Translations under genes and position numbers: made by a program
DNA from: Linanthus parryae
Lineage: Eukaryota; Streptophyta; Magnoliopsida; Ericales; Polemoniaceae
Assembly: GCA_023055425.1 (NCBI GenBank)
Contig: JALGPY010000003.1
Span: forward strand, 17,171,001-17,235,000
Direction of reading: 5' to 3'
Length of the DNA stretch: 64,000 bases
The notes under the pieces: generated by a model
Database searches by the model: none
What the model saw: only the letters and a program-made list of their open reading frames with translations
Told to the model about the DNA's origin: nothing
Shown: piece by piece, positions 32,625-45,261 of the stretch
Numbering within the stretch: position 1 is the stretch's first letter
Layout of the letters: each line of letters starts with the position of its first letter

Positions 32625-34830
32625 TGTAATACCCTCATACTTTTTGTGTAGGTTATGCGATAATTACCTAAAATTACTAAAGCTCATCCAATAGTGAAAT
32701 TTTCGTAAACTCTTTTAACCCGTTTAAATTTTTTTATTTCCAAGTTATAATTTTCTAAATATCAAATACGAGTTTCAAATTATATACTTTCCCAAATTCT
32801 TTGTAATCATTTCTTTTAAATATAAATATAATATTTTATTTATCTTCCTATTTTATTTAACCCTTTTGATGTAGGGGAAAATTTGAGCATTTTCCCTAAA
32901 GATTTGGAGAGTTAATTCTTGAATTATGAAACTAGAGGGGTGTACTTGTTATTCTTCAAAACTTTACGTATACGGTATAAATACTCATACTCTACTTATT
33001 GAATTTTTATAAGTACAAATGTACGTATAAAACTTGTATAGTATAGTATATATATGCACTTGTACAAATACGTATTACATACCACAAATACCTACACATT
33101 ACCACCACACTACCCAACCTTCTGCAAAATTACACAAATCTTTTACATTCCCCAACAAATTTTGACATACCATAATTTTTTAATCTTCTCCTTCTTCTAC
33201 ATCTTCGTCTTCCATAAATTCCTCCCCTTCATTACCCAACAAAGTCACCAACACTCCTTTCTCTGCGACATCACACCACCACCTCCACCACCCTCTTCTC
33301 CTGCTTGTTCTTGTTCTTCTGTCAAACACACCCCAGCACCGCCACTTCATCTCAATCTCCATCTTTCTCTCTCCGGAAATCCACCATCAACGACCACCAC
33401 CACCGAAACATCCCCTGCCCTCTCGTCCTCTCTATGCCCTGCTACTTCTATCTCACTCGTCCTCTCCCTTCCCCTATGTCGGACTGAGAAGCAGCAGCAG
33501 CTGCTGCCGCAACAGTGGTCGCAACCCACGCCACCGCAGCCACCATTTTTGCCGGCAAGAAGCTCCGGGTCGAACAACCATCAACACCCATCTCCCACTC
33601 AACACCCATCTCCCACTCGGTGTTTCCCTGCATTCTCCAACATCGAAGGAGCACGGGTCACCACGACCAAACCACTTACGGCGAGCTGGACCCGCCTGAT
33701 TCCTTGACGATTTTTCACCATTCTTTTTTGGTGTGGGTACACTCTAGATCCCCTCTTAGTGTGTTCTTTATCAGAAAAATTAAGTCTTGGTAGTTATAAT
33801 TCACTTTGGGTTGAACTAGCATGGAGAACATAAAAAATGTCTGATTTGGGGGTTATCTTGCACAAACAAAAACTTTAGGCGTATCTCCTATCACATGTGA
33901 AACTACTAGTTATGAGTGGGGGTCAAAAGTGTTGTTATATAAAAGTTGAGGGTATTCTCTCCATTAAGCTGAAATGTGTTATGTGGTATAGGGGGTACTA
34001 GTTGTAGTTTACGCTTCCTATTTTATTAAATTAACAAATTCTTGATAAATAAAATTCAACAATTGATTTTTCTAGAACTAATATTACGGATAATAAAGAA
34101 ATTTTATGAATTAATATCTTGATAGTAAAGCGTTTTATTAATGTAAGTAACTAATAAACAGTTGTAGTAGATTATCTTAATGAGTTTTGTAAATGTTTAT
34201 AAAACATGTATCCTTATGTAAAAGAAATAGACGAGTTAATTATTTTATTAGTTTAAATACCAAGAATAATACTATTACCATGTATTTAAATTAAATGAGT
34301 TTTCTTTTAAATGATCTATGATGAATAATAATATGCTTTCCTAAAAAAACAAAACTAGTTAATTAGTGCTATATGTAATTAAAAGAGAAATGCACTACTT
34401 TTAATGATATGGTGACTATTCTTGGGGGTAAAGACAAATGAGTTTCAAGATTTGATATTTTATAATGAATGTAACCCCTCTATTTAAGTGAAATTAACTT
34501 GAAAATTTAATAGCATTGTTTGGGATAATAGTAATAAAATACTTTCTCCATTAAAAATGTGATATTTACAATTATGAATAATTATTATTCTTGCTCCATA
34601 TTAACTTAAAATCTTAATGTTCTTTATAATTAATAATAAGTGACTATAAACCCTCTTTCAAAAGAAAACCCATTGTCAAGATGAATATTATTATTTTATT
34701 AAATAGTTAAATCATTTTAGTTTTATCCTATTAAATTATTTTCCTAAACTATTAAGGCTCATAAATAATATTTAGCCTTGTCATTAATAAACAATATCTT
34801 GTAAATTATTTCAGGGATACAAATGAGTAG
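32625..34830 (+). repeat. LTR-like insertion in the MULE (ends uncertain)
   Basis: MULE coding similarity stops abruptly at 32624, where TGTAATACCC begins, a start typical of Tekay-clade LTRs. About 350 bp on there is a TATA-like ggtataaatact (32974-32985) and then a CT-rich leader. The right end and a target duplication were not found. The low-complexity 217-codon frame at 33054-33707 falls in this leader and is not treated as a gene. A solo or partial LTR is the best guess. Confidence 0.3.
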
Positions 34831-35489
34831 GGAAATATTGGGGGCATGCACTGCATATAGGGCGAGGTTACATTCATCGTACGAATGAGCTATGTATTGA
34901 TTACGATTATTTGCGTATTTGTAGACGCCAGTTCGTAGGCGACCAGTTTGTTGAGTACGAGTACTAAGACTTCGCTTGTCGCACGTGCACTACACTGCTT
35001 GTTATCGGTAACTTCATATGTACAACACCTTAACTGTCAAAATATGATTTTTGCGTGCGTTGCTTCCAAACTATAAGCTTGCTACACCTTATGATACTTG
35101 GAATATTTTATGGATTAATCACATGTTTGAGAATCATGATTTTGAGAATTTCTTTTGAATATCCCGTTTGGCAAGTGTGCGGTTATGATACGGTCTTTGG
35201 AATCAAATGCAACGAATCTGTAATATCGGTTGAATAATTAACCACAGTATAAATGGGACGATGTACAGAGGATGTGAGTCGATCCTCCTCGGTAACTAAT
35301 CCTGGTGGCAGGTTGTCATGCGCCGGGGTGCTGCAGTCCCGGGGTTATTTATATGTGAAAGGACAGAGAGGAGCATCTTACTCGTACCAGTAGTCTACCA
35401 CATGCACAACTGGGACGAGCAAGACCTCCCAGACTGGGACGACTAGGTTGGTCGTCTGTGATTTAAATGCCAGACGAGCGATCCAAACC

Positions 35490-37700
35490 AAAAGTACACT
35501 ATGAATTATAAGTCAAATCCAAAAGTTCAGCTTATAAGTCACACACCAAACGACAAGTACATTGCATTGCACTATTCTCAACCCTAAATCATTTTCCGCA
35601 TCTTCTTATACCTTAACAAGATGAGGCCTGGTATCACATACAACGTAATTGCAAATCACGCATGTATTTGGATGGCATATGATTAGACTGCGTTACACTC
35701 TGCATCTTTGACAGGCCTGACTGCAAAGAAATTCGCATCAGCTTTTATCTTCATAAAACCAATTAAGTGTCAAAAGGGATTACATCTTTCTTCAGAATTT
35801 GAAAACAATTGGAGCAAATTCATTTGTCCCAGAAGACATCTCTCTTAAAAGTTCTCCCTAAATAAAATGCTGGAACGCGCAACCTATCTCGGAAACAAAC
35901 TAACTATTTGCATTAAGAGGGTGTATGGCATCCAGCCTGCAAAAGATTGAATCAACAAAAGCATCCCTTTCGGATCAGGGATTTCACTATGCATATAGAT
36001 TTTAAGCCTCTCGATTTAAATAAAAAGTCTTCAAGCTTCACCATAAACCAACTGATTACCAGCAGAATAGTTTTTACCATTTAAAGCCATACCCAGCTCC
36101 AACTTCAAATTAAGCAAACACAAGGTTCCCCACGTCAAAAAATAATGGTTCCAAAACAACACATCCATTTTAAAACCAATTTACAAAATCAGAGGTCAGA
36201 CTAGAGTAAAAGATTTTGTGAGGGTACTGATGCAGAAGTGCAGAGGCAAGAAAACAGCAAGCATAGTAGAAATGGAGCGTAGAAAATGAATATTTAATTT
36301 AACCTAGATAAAGATTAAGCCAAGACTTCTTTAAACCCAACAAGATATCAAAATTGTAGTTTCAATAAATTTAAATGCACCAAGAAGTATGTTAAGAAAA
36401 CATTCAATCAAATGAAATAAGACAACAATAGCCATGCAATCTCAATAAAATGCTTGTCATTTAAATTTAATAATGTACCTTCATTGACGACTGGTAGATC
36501 CACCAGGAAGAATCCTATGTAGCTAGAAACAACTAGAAGTCCTCTGCTTACTTCCCCTCTGGTAACAGATATCCGTACAGCGGCATTAATGTGAAAGGGA
36601 GGCAGTTCCTTACTCTCTAGAACCTCTGTTTAGAAACCATTGCGTTGTAGTAACTCCAGATAAATACAACTTCGGAAATTGGCATATGATATCTTCACTT
36701 CTCCCCAGTCCCCAGGGACAGATTATCTGTAAGTGCCACTAGTACTGCTTGTTTGATCCCAACAAGTTGAGTTTGCCAAACTGCATTTTCTACATGTGTG
36801 CTCTTTGTGAGGCCTAACTGTAAAATTAAGAAGTCCTCGTCAGCTTTGTTATCTTTTCGTCTCTAGATCAGAAACCAAACCAGCAGATTGACTTCTCCGA
36901 AAAAAATCTCAGATTCTCAGGGAACTAGTGTCCCACATTGAATCACTCAATCTACCTCTGATACCGTTTGAATTCTAGCAATGTAAGTTCCCAAGTTCAA
37001 ATGGTATCTAGAAGTTGAGAAATGGGCATTCCATCGAGAAAAAGCGTGATAATTGGTCGATGCCAAGGCAATCACAATAAAAGAGGACTGATTAAAATTT
37101 AAGGTTGAAGTACCTGCAGTGCCTAATTGAAACTGGTTGATCAGCCAGGAAGAGCTCCGAAGAAACCATAAGCCCAGAATTCTCACTAGAGGCTCCCTGC
37201 TTACTTTCCCTATGGAAAACATATTTCGCTATTTCCATGATGCTCGTCACTAAACGGAGGCAGTCCCTATTGACTTCCCACCTTCTGTTTGTAGATTGAT
37301 CAAACAGCCACACTGCATTACCTCTCAATCAATACAACTCCGGATTGCGGGCACTTTCGTCTCCCCACAGCCAACCATCAGGTAACTGAGTACTTGAACA
37401 CAAGACCAAACCCAATAAGTTTGCTGAACCATAAGCCTTGCTTTCTTTGAAAGCCAATCCATTATCACAAAGCCTCTTTAGAATCCATAATCAGAGCAGA
37501 TTCACTTGCCCCGAAACAAAACTCACGCAAATGTTAGCATCAAGAGGGTTTTGAATAGCATCAGGCCTGCAATAGATAGTTGCAGCATGATTATCCCTCA
37601 GTTGATGCCTTAACAGCTTAAACATAAAACAGAGGGCTTATGAGCAGAATAGCTCCTCACAATTGAAGCGATACCCGGTGGCAAATTCAATCGAACAAAC
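35490..37700 (-). pseudogene. diverged duplicated blocks of an unrecognised minus-strand gene
   Basis: Two segments, 36500-36830 and 37120-37460, resemble each other throughout, with shared phrases such as aggaaga, ctgcttact, ggaggcagt and aactccgga. A third, weaker match links 35790-35970 with 37480-37600. On the minus strand the better copy encodes GNAVWLFDQSTNRRWEVNRD...LADQPVSIRHCR and ends at a donor-like CAG/gtactt. The other ends at AAG/gtacat. The open segments are short and not joined by a clean frame. I do not recognise the family. Confidence 0.35.
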
Positions 37701-37716
37701 ACAAGCATACCCAAAT

Positions 37717-38140
37717 CTAATGGAAGGTGCTGAAACACCAAATCAATCATAAATCAAGTTTACTATGCATAAACAAGTACAGGACCAAGCAGTGCCGGCT
37801 TGTTTGAAATTGAAACACTCAAACCTCTCAGTCTTGACTCCATTCAATTTGGTCCTCAATTTCAAATCAACATTACTACATGCGAATAGTATGATGACAA
37901 TGGATCAATACCAATGCATAAACAAATCCCTCACTTCAAGTTGAATAGCCATAATAGTTCAACAATTTATTAAAAAAAAAGCATTGTACCAATTCAATGA
38001 AGCCAATAAAGCGATGCAAATTTAGTTAACTGATGTTTCATTAACAAAACACATTGCAGATCAAAGATCAGTTACAACCTTCAGCATCTATACAAATCTA
38101 CCAAAATAACTGATCAGATCTGAACAAACATAAGCTTACT
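37717..38140 (-). pseudogene. remnant of a tandem histone H3 gene (3' region only)
   Basis: This block resembles 38127-38560, the region downstream of the H3 stop codon. Shared phrases include ttaacaaaacacattgcagatc, gagttacaaccttca, tacaaatctacca and aactgatcagatct. Similarity ends where the H3 coding region would begin. It looks like an old tandem duplication whose coding part was deleted. Confidence 0.6.
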
Positions 38141-38584
38141 CACATCAAATGTAAATGTGCTGAAATACCAGATCTATCATAACAACAATTAACAGCATGC
38201 ACACAGAAGTTATATGCAGTGCCTGCTTAGTTGAATGGAAACACTCCAAAAAGAAATACTTATCTTCACCATTTAGCCTTTTTCAATCTTGGTTTCATTC
38301 AATTTCGTCCTCACATAAGCTTCTTATCAACATTACACCATAGAACTAGTGTGATAACAATGGGTCAATTTCAATGCAAAAGTAAATAAGCATTGTGCCA
38401 ACTCAATGGAACCATGAAATTTAGTTAACAAGTGATATTTCATTAACAAAACACATTGCAGATCAGAGATGAGTTACAACCTTCAACAGTGAAAGCACAA
38501 ACCACAACCAGATTGATGAACTTCTTAAGCATAGCTTTATACAAATCTACCAAACAACTGATCAGATCTAGAACAAACCAAACC

Positions 38585-39213
<629 letters not shown>

Positions 39214-39299
39214 GATGACATGGCGAAAGAAATCGGTGCCCTGGATTGCCAGCGTGGGGGTGTGTGATTCAACTACTACCACCATCGACGGTAGTACGG

Positions 39300-40237
39300 A
39301 TTTTTATTTTTCACTTTTTTGAGGAGAATTGTTCTTTCAAATGAAAGTGGTTTTCATTCACCTTGATGCCTTCAAAATGAGAAAACATTTTTTGCTCCAA
39401 CAGAACACTACGATCCAACGTTGCTTCGTTTTGTTACTGGAGTGAAACATTTTGGTATTCCGTATTTTTTCGAGTATTAGTTTCGGACAATTTTAAATTA
39501 TACAATTACTTAAAAGAAATTCAGAATAAACCCAACTTTTATACTGAATATCCGTAAGCCAATTCTTCTGTAAAATTGGGTCCTGCTTATCATATGAATT
39601 ATTCGGCTTTAGGTGCGATATCTTTCTAGCAAGCGGATTGTCATTGTTGTTGTTATTATTATAATGCCCCCTAGTTTCTATCAAGACGTAGCTGTAATTT
39701 AAAGAAGTGATGGAGCAACTGTGTAATTACATTTTTATGGAATCCATGAAGTATTTTGAGGCATTGAATAATTGGATATTTTTTGAGGGGTTTTGTGGAA
39801 ATTATAGAGGTGATGGGCCAGGTTTGTAAATTCACTAGCCTAAGAAAACCCTTCAAATCAAAAATTGACCCTATGTTTTCTTAAACTACGCCTACGTATC
39901 CCTAGTGAACCTAACTCTCCCCCATTAAGCCAAGTTATATTCCCCTAATGAGGAGACACCTCGCCTGATTGAGTATGACCCCTTTAATCATGCCAACAAA
40001 CTACCCATTGCCGAGTAATATGTCGAAATTAGCAAAAGAGCAAATAGTCATGAACATTCATCAAAGTTTTTAAAGTAAGATCTTGCAACTCTCAATTTTT
40101 ACTCTTTCTCAAACTTGCTGCTATTATAGCTTTGTTTCATGCCAATAAATCAGACCCCGACAAGAATTAGAAGGTGATTCTTGGTCAAAAGAAACTTGGT
40201 AAGAGTTTGAAAGTGGATATAGGCAGGCAGTAAAACA
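39300..40237. other. intergenic sequence, no gene seen
   Basis: AT-rich, with no ORF above about 60 codons that shows any domain and no repeat with definable ends. The last two bases before 40240 are the TA target of the next element. Confidence 0.6.
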
Positions 40238-40653
40238 TACTCCCTCCGTCCCACCAAATAGGTTAATATTTCCATTTCGAGACATCCCACCTGATAAGTT
40301 AATCTTTTCCAAAATGACAAGTTTTTTTGTTGAAAATACCATCTTGTCCTTTTAAAAAAAAAAAACACACATTCTTTTTAATTGGGCCTAATTAAAGCTG
40401 ATTAGCAATGTAATCCAACTTAATTAGGCCCAAACTAACCCAACCCAATTACCCAGTCGACTTTTGGTGAGAAAAAACCTTAACCACTCATTTCCCTAAC
40501 CTAACTCGTCTATTCATCTTCAGTTTCTTTCGGTCGTTCGGTGTACTTCCCCAATTCTCTCGTCTCTCCCTGTCTCCCTATCCGTCTGGATCTAGGGTTT
40601 GCAGATTTCATTCGACAAGCTTGCAATCTTTGATTGTTGAAGGTCGATTAACC

Positions 40654-41010
40654 ATGGCTGATGAGATTGTAGGGCCTTGGTGTCCCGATACTTACGAAGA
40701 CTGGAAAGAATCCATCGATACAGTCCTCTTGGACTCCGGTGGGTCGTTTGTGCCTGAATCCGTCGATAGCGATGAAACCCAACCATCGGACGACGGTGGT
40801 GATGTGGTGGTGGCCAACGGCGCCGTGAATGTGGTTGTTCCTTTCTATTCAGATGAAACCGAAGCACCAGATGATGTCGAGGAACCTAAAGCGTCGTCCG
40901 GTGGGTTGACGATTGATTCCGACGACTGTGGTGATGAATCAAATGATGAGTACGATTCTTATGATGCGAGGGAGTCTAATTTCATGCTTAACTGGAAGGG
41001 AGGTTCATAA
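40654..41010 (+). CDS. 118-aa acidic ORF inside the mariner-like element
   Basis: The ATG at 40654 is in a good plant context (aacc-ATG-gct) after a CT-rich leader that looks like a genuine 5' UTR. The product is acidic and rich in Asp, Glu, Ser and Gly (MADEIVGPWCPDTYEDW at the N terminus) with no domain I recognise. It has no counterpart in mariner transposases and runs opposite to the transposase remnant. It is a candidate captured host first exon or an element-specific gene. A short ORF of this composition could also be chance. Confidence 0.4.
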   Translation: MADEIVGPWCPDTYEDWKESIDTVLLDSGGSFVPESVDSDETQPSDDGGDVVVANGAVNVVVPFYSDETEAPDDVEEPKASSGGLTIDSDDCGDESNDEYDSYDARESNFMLNWKGGS

Positions 41011-41881
41011 ATATAAACCCGAGATTTTCAATTCGCCTATCTATCATGTTGTCATGTTGTTACCTGTGATCTGTGATGACATGTTTTCAATGTGATATAT
41101 AATGAAAGTGCCTCAGTGATCTAATGATCTGTCCTAATTCGTCACTATGTGATCTAGTATTCATCTGGGCTTATGTGATCCAATTATCTGTCACAATATG
41201 ATCTGTTGTTGGTGTTTGACATCTGGGTTTGTGTTTAGTTGAGATGGATGAGACAGCTATTGTGTTTAATAGACTGACTAGGTGGGACTTATTCAATGAT
41301 GATGGATTGAAATCCATTCTGACGATATCTTGTGTCATGCTATATGTACAGTGTTGTAGCAATGGAGAAACTTGTTTGTATTATACTCTTGCTACAATTG
41401 GTAGTAGAAATGTGTATTGTCAATGCCCTAATTACATTGTGTTGTTGTGTAGTAATAACAAGTAAGTGTGTGTATGTTTCTGCTGAGTGACACATTTTGT
41501 GATGCCTTTGGATAATACACATACAATGCTGCTCTATTATTACATCAACACTCGTGTATTTAGATGGTGTAGCTGCATTCTACTTCCAACATGTCAATGA
41601 TGATCTAATATTCTGAGACATGTGAAACAAAACATTTTACAATACTTGTCTCACAGAGACCAAAAGTATGCAAGACACATGATTGTCTACATAATCATAT
41701 GCTTGTCTAATTAACAAACACCACATTGTTTACCTTCTCTAAACATAATATCAGTGTGTCCAAGAGGAATGCATTATCTATTTGCTGATTATTCTCCAAT
41801 AAATATTCAATGCATTCCCTGACTAGTCCAATGTCTATAGTCAAGTCCCTTGGCAACATGCCTATTGGTCTCATATGTTGC

Positions 41882-42290
41882 TTACCCATTAAACTTTTCA
41901 ATGATGAGTATAAAATCTGAGAGAGTTTCTTTACATAAATAAAATGTATAGCAAGGAGTACCTGCTAGACTTCTAATTGTCTTTCTCCTTTTGAGCTCAA
42001 GAAGCCAAATTTGTGAAGAGTTCATTACCATTGGTGGTATTTTGTTGCCTGCAATTTTAGGCTTCAGGCACATTGCTTGTCCAGATGTGTCAAGCAACCT
42101 CATGTCAGCCCAGATCTTGTATATTGACTTGGTTGTAACTCCAAACTTGGTGGATGCTGCTTGTACACTACCCTTACCAGCAGCCATCATCTAATTATTC
42201 CCTACATTTACCTTCTTACTGTGTTGTAGTAGAAACACCTTGATTGATAATTTATGTTCCCCGTCTAGTCGTTTCACCGCCATTTTTAAG
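41882..42290 (-). pseudogene. mariner-like transposase, N-terminal fragment
   Basis: The minus frame 42190-41882 shows a helix-turn-helix of the plant mariner type (GSVQAASTKFGVTTKSIYKIWAD) followed by RRKTIRSLAG, the second DNA-binding module. A short upstream piece to about 42290 fits the preceding region but is separated by a stop. The catalytic DDD part is not found further along, so the gene is truncated. Confidence 0.65.
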
Positions 42291-42751
42291 ATAACCCAGT
42301 TCTGAAATGCAGGTGTTCAAAAGAAATGAGCAAGAAATGAAGGAGATGAATTGAGGGAATGGATGGTGGAGCTTACTGTGGTGCAACTTGTTGATGGTGG
42401 TGTTCTGGAAAATTCACACTTCCTCTTCAGCAATGAAACTTCAACAGCACCTTGCTCTATTTTTTTCCTTTCTCTGTAATTTGTGTTGTTCATCAGCTGG
42501 GTCTCTTGTTTTATAGAGATACACCTGCTGATGTTGTAAATGCGTATTATTAGACTTGTGAGATGGAGGGAAATTTGTATTGGTTTGGATTTGTAAAAGG
42601 TAGGAAAGTTTAGCATTTGGGTTAAATATGTGTGAGTCACCATCCACTGAAGTAGTAACCACTATAAGTGGGGGTATTTTAGGTATTTCGCAGATTTTTT
42701 AATAAAGAAACATCTCCTTTTTGTCACAAAGCGGCTGGGACGGAGGGAGTA

Positions 42752-44703
42752 CGCGAGTACGAGCGTGACTGTCGTTTCACTACTAAAGCGCTAAAAAAAC
42801 TAAAAACATCTATTTTAGCTAAAAAACACTTTTTAGCAATTACTCTGTGATCCAGTCGCACTCCAGCTCAACCTGTAAAATAGAGGGGTGAGCCAAACAG
42901 CCCAGCAGATACCACCTAACCACTGGCGTAGAAATCTAAAATCTAGTCAACACGCAGCCAATTATTACAAATTAGCATGCGGCACCAAACAGACAAACAA
43001 CGTCATTTATCAATCACCAATTAATCAGCAGATAGTTAAAAAAGCTATAAAAATCACACCAGCAATCATATAGATATAGACTGTAACTGAAGAAACTTAG
43101 ATATTAGTTTTCCCCTATATGAAATTAGAGCCAAAGCAAAACAGTTCTCATGAAATGAAGAACACTGATATTTCCAAGCACTCACTGTTTTCTTACAAAC
43201 ATAAGCAATAACTCGATTTCCAATTAGCTTCTTGCTTTTCCTTCAATGATCATTCATAACTATATTTGTTCTAATTTTCTCAAAATCATCAGTGGAAATT
43301 ATAACTCTCTCCCTCGTCTCTATCCTTGACCATTTACATAAGAAGTTCTATATCTACTCATTCACTTTCACATGCACATATGACTAAGCAACTATACATT
43401 TTCATGGTGGCATAAAATTAAAGCTCTAATGATGTGTAAAACATTACACGTAGCCTCCTCATGTTAAGCTCAGTAGTAGCAACTCATCCCAAGTTCTCAT
43501 TGTTATCAACAAAATAATCCACGTGGCACTAAAATATTACATGTATGTTTTACATGCATGCTGATTTACATCATTAACAAAATGCACACATGTGCTACTA
43601 CGTACATATATACAGAAAACAACCATCAACCTCAAAATATTAATCAGTATATTGAATCACCTAGTTTATCAAACAATACGAGCAACAGAAATAAAAAAAA
43701 TAAATGTTAGACCACATATAAAAAAATCCTCGAATGTCCATTTATTTTACATTTTAACTGTTTTGCAAGTTCGGATTTTCACAACAGATGTATGGATTCC
43801 CAAATTGATATATGGCTTTTGCTCCTCGTATCATATATTAGCTTCAACAATAACAGCTTTAGCAGAGAAGGAAGGGAGTACCGATTTTTATTTTTTCTCC
43901 ATGACTGATATGAAATGATGATTGGTTAAGGTGTATTTATAATTGGATTGGAATGACTGAGTTGTAATTCAATTAGTTGTGGGAGTGAACTCTTGTGTGA
44001 AGTGATGTTTCTCGGAGTGCATGAGTCGAACTTCTGTTTCCCGGCGCGCCACATGATCGGCAAGCAATTGAGTGGAGTACGTGGTCTTCACTTCTTCTGG
44101 ACACTAAGGGCATTTCTTCATGATTTGTTGACATTCAAAAACATAGGAATTGTTAAATTTGTCACTTTTTGTTCAAATTTTTTACATTGATAGAATTGTG
44201 ACAATTCATGGTTGTTTAAGTTACTATCGGGTTTGGGATAGTAAATTAAAGAATGGGCTTGGAAAGAGGAATGTAAAAATGATACTCCCAATCTGCTTCG
44301 GAAAGAGGAATAAAAAGATGATATTCCCAATCATCTTTGGAAAGAGAAAGAGAGAGAAGGAGAGGAGTACCTCCCTGAGGCGCTGCCGGTGCATTTGTTG
44401 GGAGAAGATGAGGGAAAATGTGGGGAGAGAAAAAGGAGCAATATGTGAAAGGAGAACGTTAAGTTCTTCTTTTTTTCTTGATACAAAGTGGTGGATTTAC
44501 AATATACTTATAGGTGGAGATGATGGAATATTTGCATCGTTCATTCCACAAACTTTCTTCCACGAAAATATCTAGAAGTTTCTCCACAACCTTCTACATC
44601 ATTTCTTTTTCTAGAATTTTCCTACTGGATACAATGAACCTGAAAAAATAATCAGTCGGGCTAAAACAAACATAATAAGAACACTAGTTAAACACTTATG
44701 AGT
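42752..44703. other. intergenic sequence, no supported gene
   Basis: AT-rich. 42766-42860 has runs of taaaaa and ctaaaaaa that resemble a short MITE. 44250-44345 holds three near-copies of gaaagaggaataaaaagatgat. ORFs here have no domains. Confidence 0.5.
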
Positions 44704-45261
44704 TGGGTTTTGATCATGGATACGCAGCGGAATGAACAATAAATTATTCGATCAAGACTCTCCAAAGATCACAGGAAGAGACTACATAACGATAGTAAGG
44801 GAGTAGTATCAAATACCTTTAGAATCTCCTTTGATGACTTCTCACGTGAAATTTTTGTTAACGTATCTATGGCTAGTTAACTCCTAGGATTTGAATCCGG
44901 ATCCTTCAAACCTTTTGTGCTAGCTAGGATTGAAGAAGGAAGAGGAAGAAGATCAAAAATCATGCAAGACAAGACAAAGGAAGGGGCGACCTTCCTTGTT
45001 CGGCCGATGGGTAGGGGGCGGCAAATGGGGTTGTGTTATGAGCATAATTTATGTGGGAAGGAAGCTGGGAGTGCATTTATATAGTCCAATAACTCTTTAT
45101 TGACTGCGTAAAAGCCCCTATCCTAATCCTACTCATGTACGGATTAGTCCCTCTTGCAAATTAGTTAGACTAAGTTTGCAAGTTATTGCGTATTGATCCT
45201 TCTTATTAATTAATCATATTAATTACTTCCCTAGTCCGGTCTAATCCATAGGGAGTGTGAC

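Larger units (their letters stand above)
30057..35480 (-). mobile_element. decayed Mutator-like element (MULE) with GGACGAG-rich ends
   Basis: A minus-strand MULE transposase remnant (31166-32608) lies between two regions full of the phrase GGACGAG or its complement CTCGTCC: 30061-30290 and 35401-35480. Repeats confined to both ends fit subterminal repeats of a MULE. I found neither clear terminal inverted repeats nor a 9-bp target duplication, so the outer limits are approximate. The interior also holds an acidic ORF (30346-30804) and an LTR-like insertion (from 32625). Confidence 0.5.
40240..42749 (-). mobile_element. Tc1/mariner-like element with Stowaway-type ends
   Basis: The left end is CTCCCTCCGTCCCA (40240-40253). 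The right end is its exact complement (42736-42749). Both are flanked by TA (40238-40239 and 42750-42751). This end sequence is the hallmark of plant mariner-like and Stowaway elements. The interior has a minus-strand transposase remnant near the right end and an unrelated-looking plus-strand ORF near the left end. The DDD catalytic domain is missing, so the 2510-bp copy is non-autonomous. Confidence 0.88.

Noticed and set aside
33054..33707. 217-codon plus-strand ORF rich in Pro, Ser, Thr and His
   Set aside because: Low-complexity frame in a CT-rich leader of an LTR-like insertion, with overlapping frames of the same kind in both strands.
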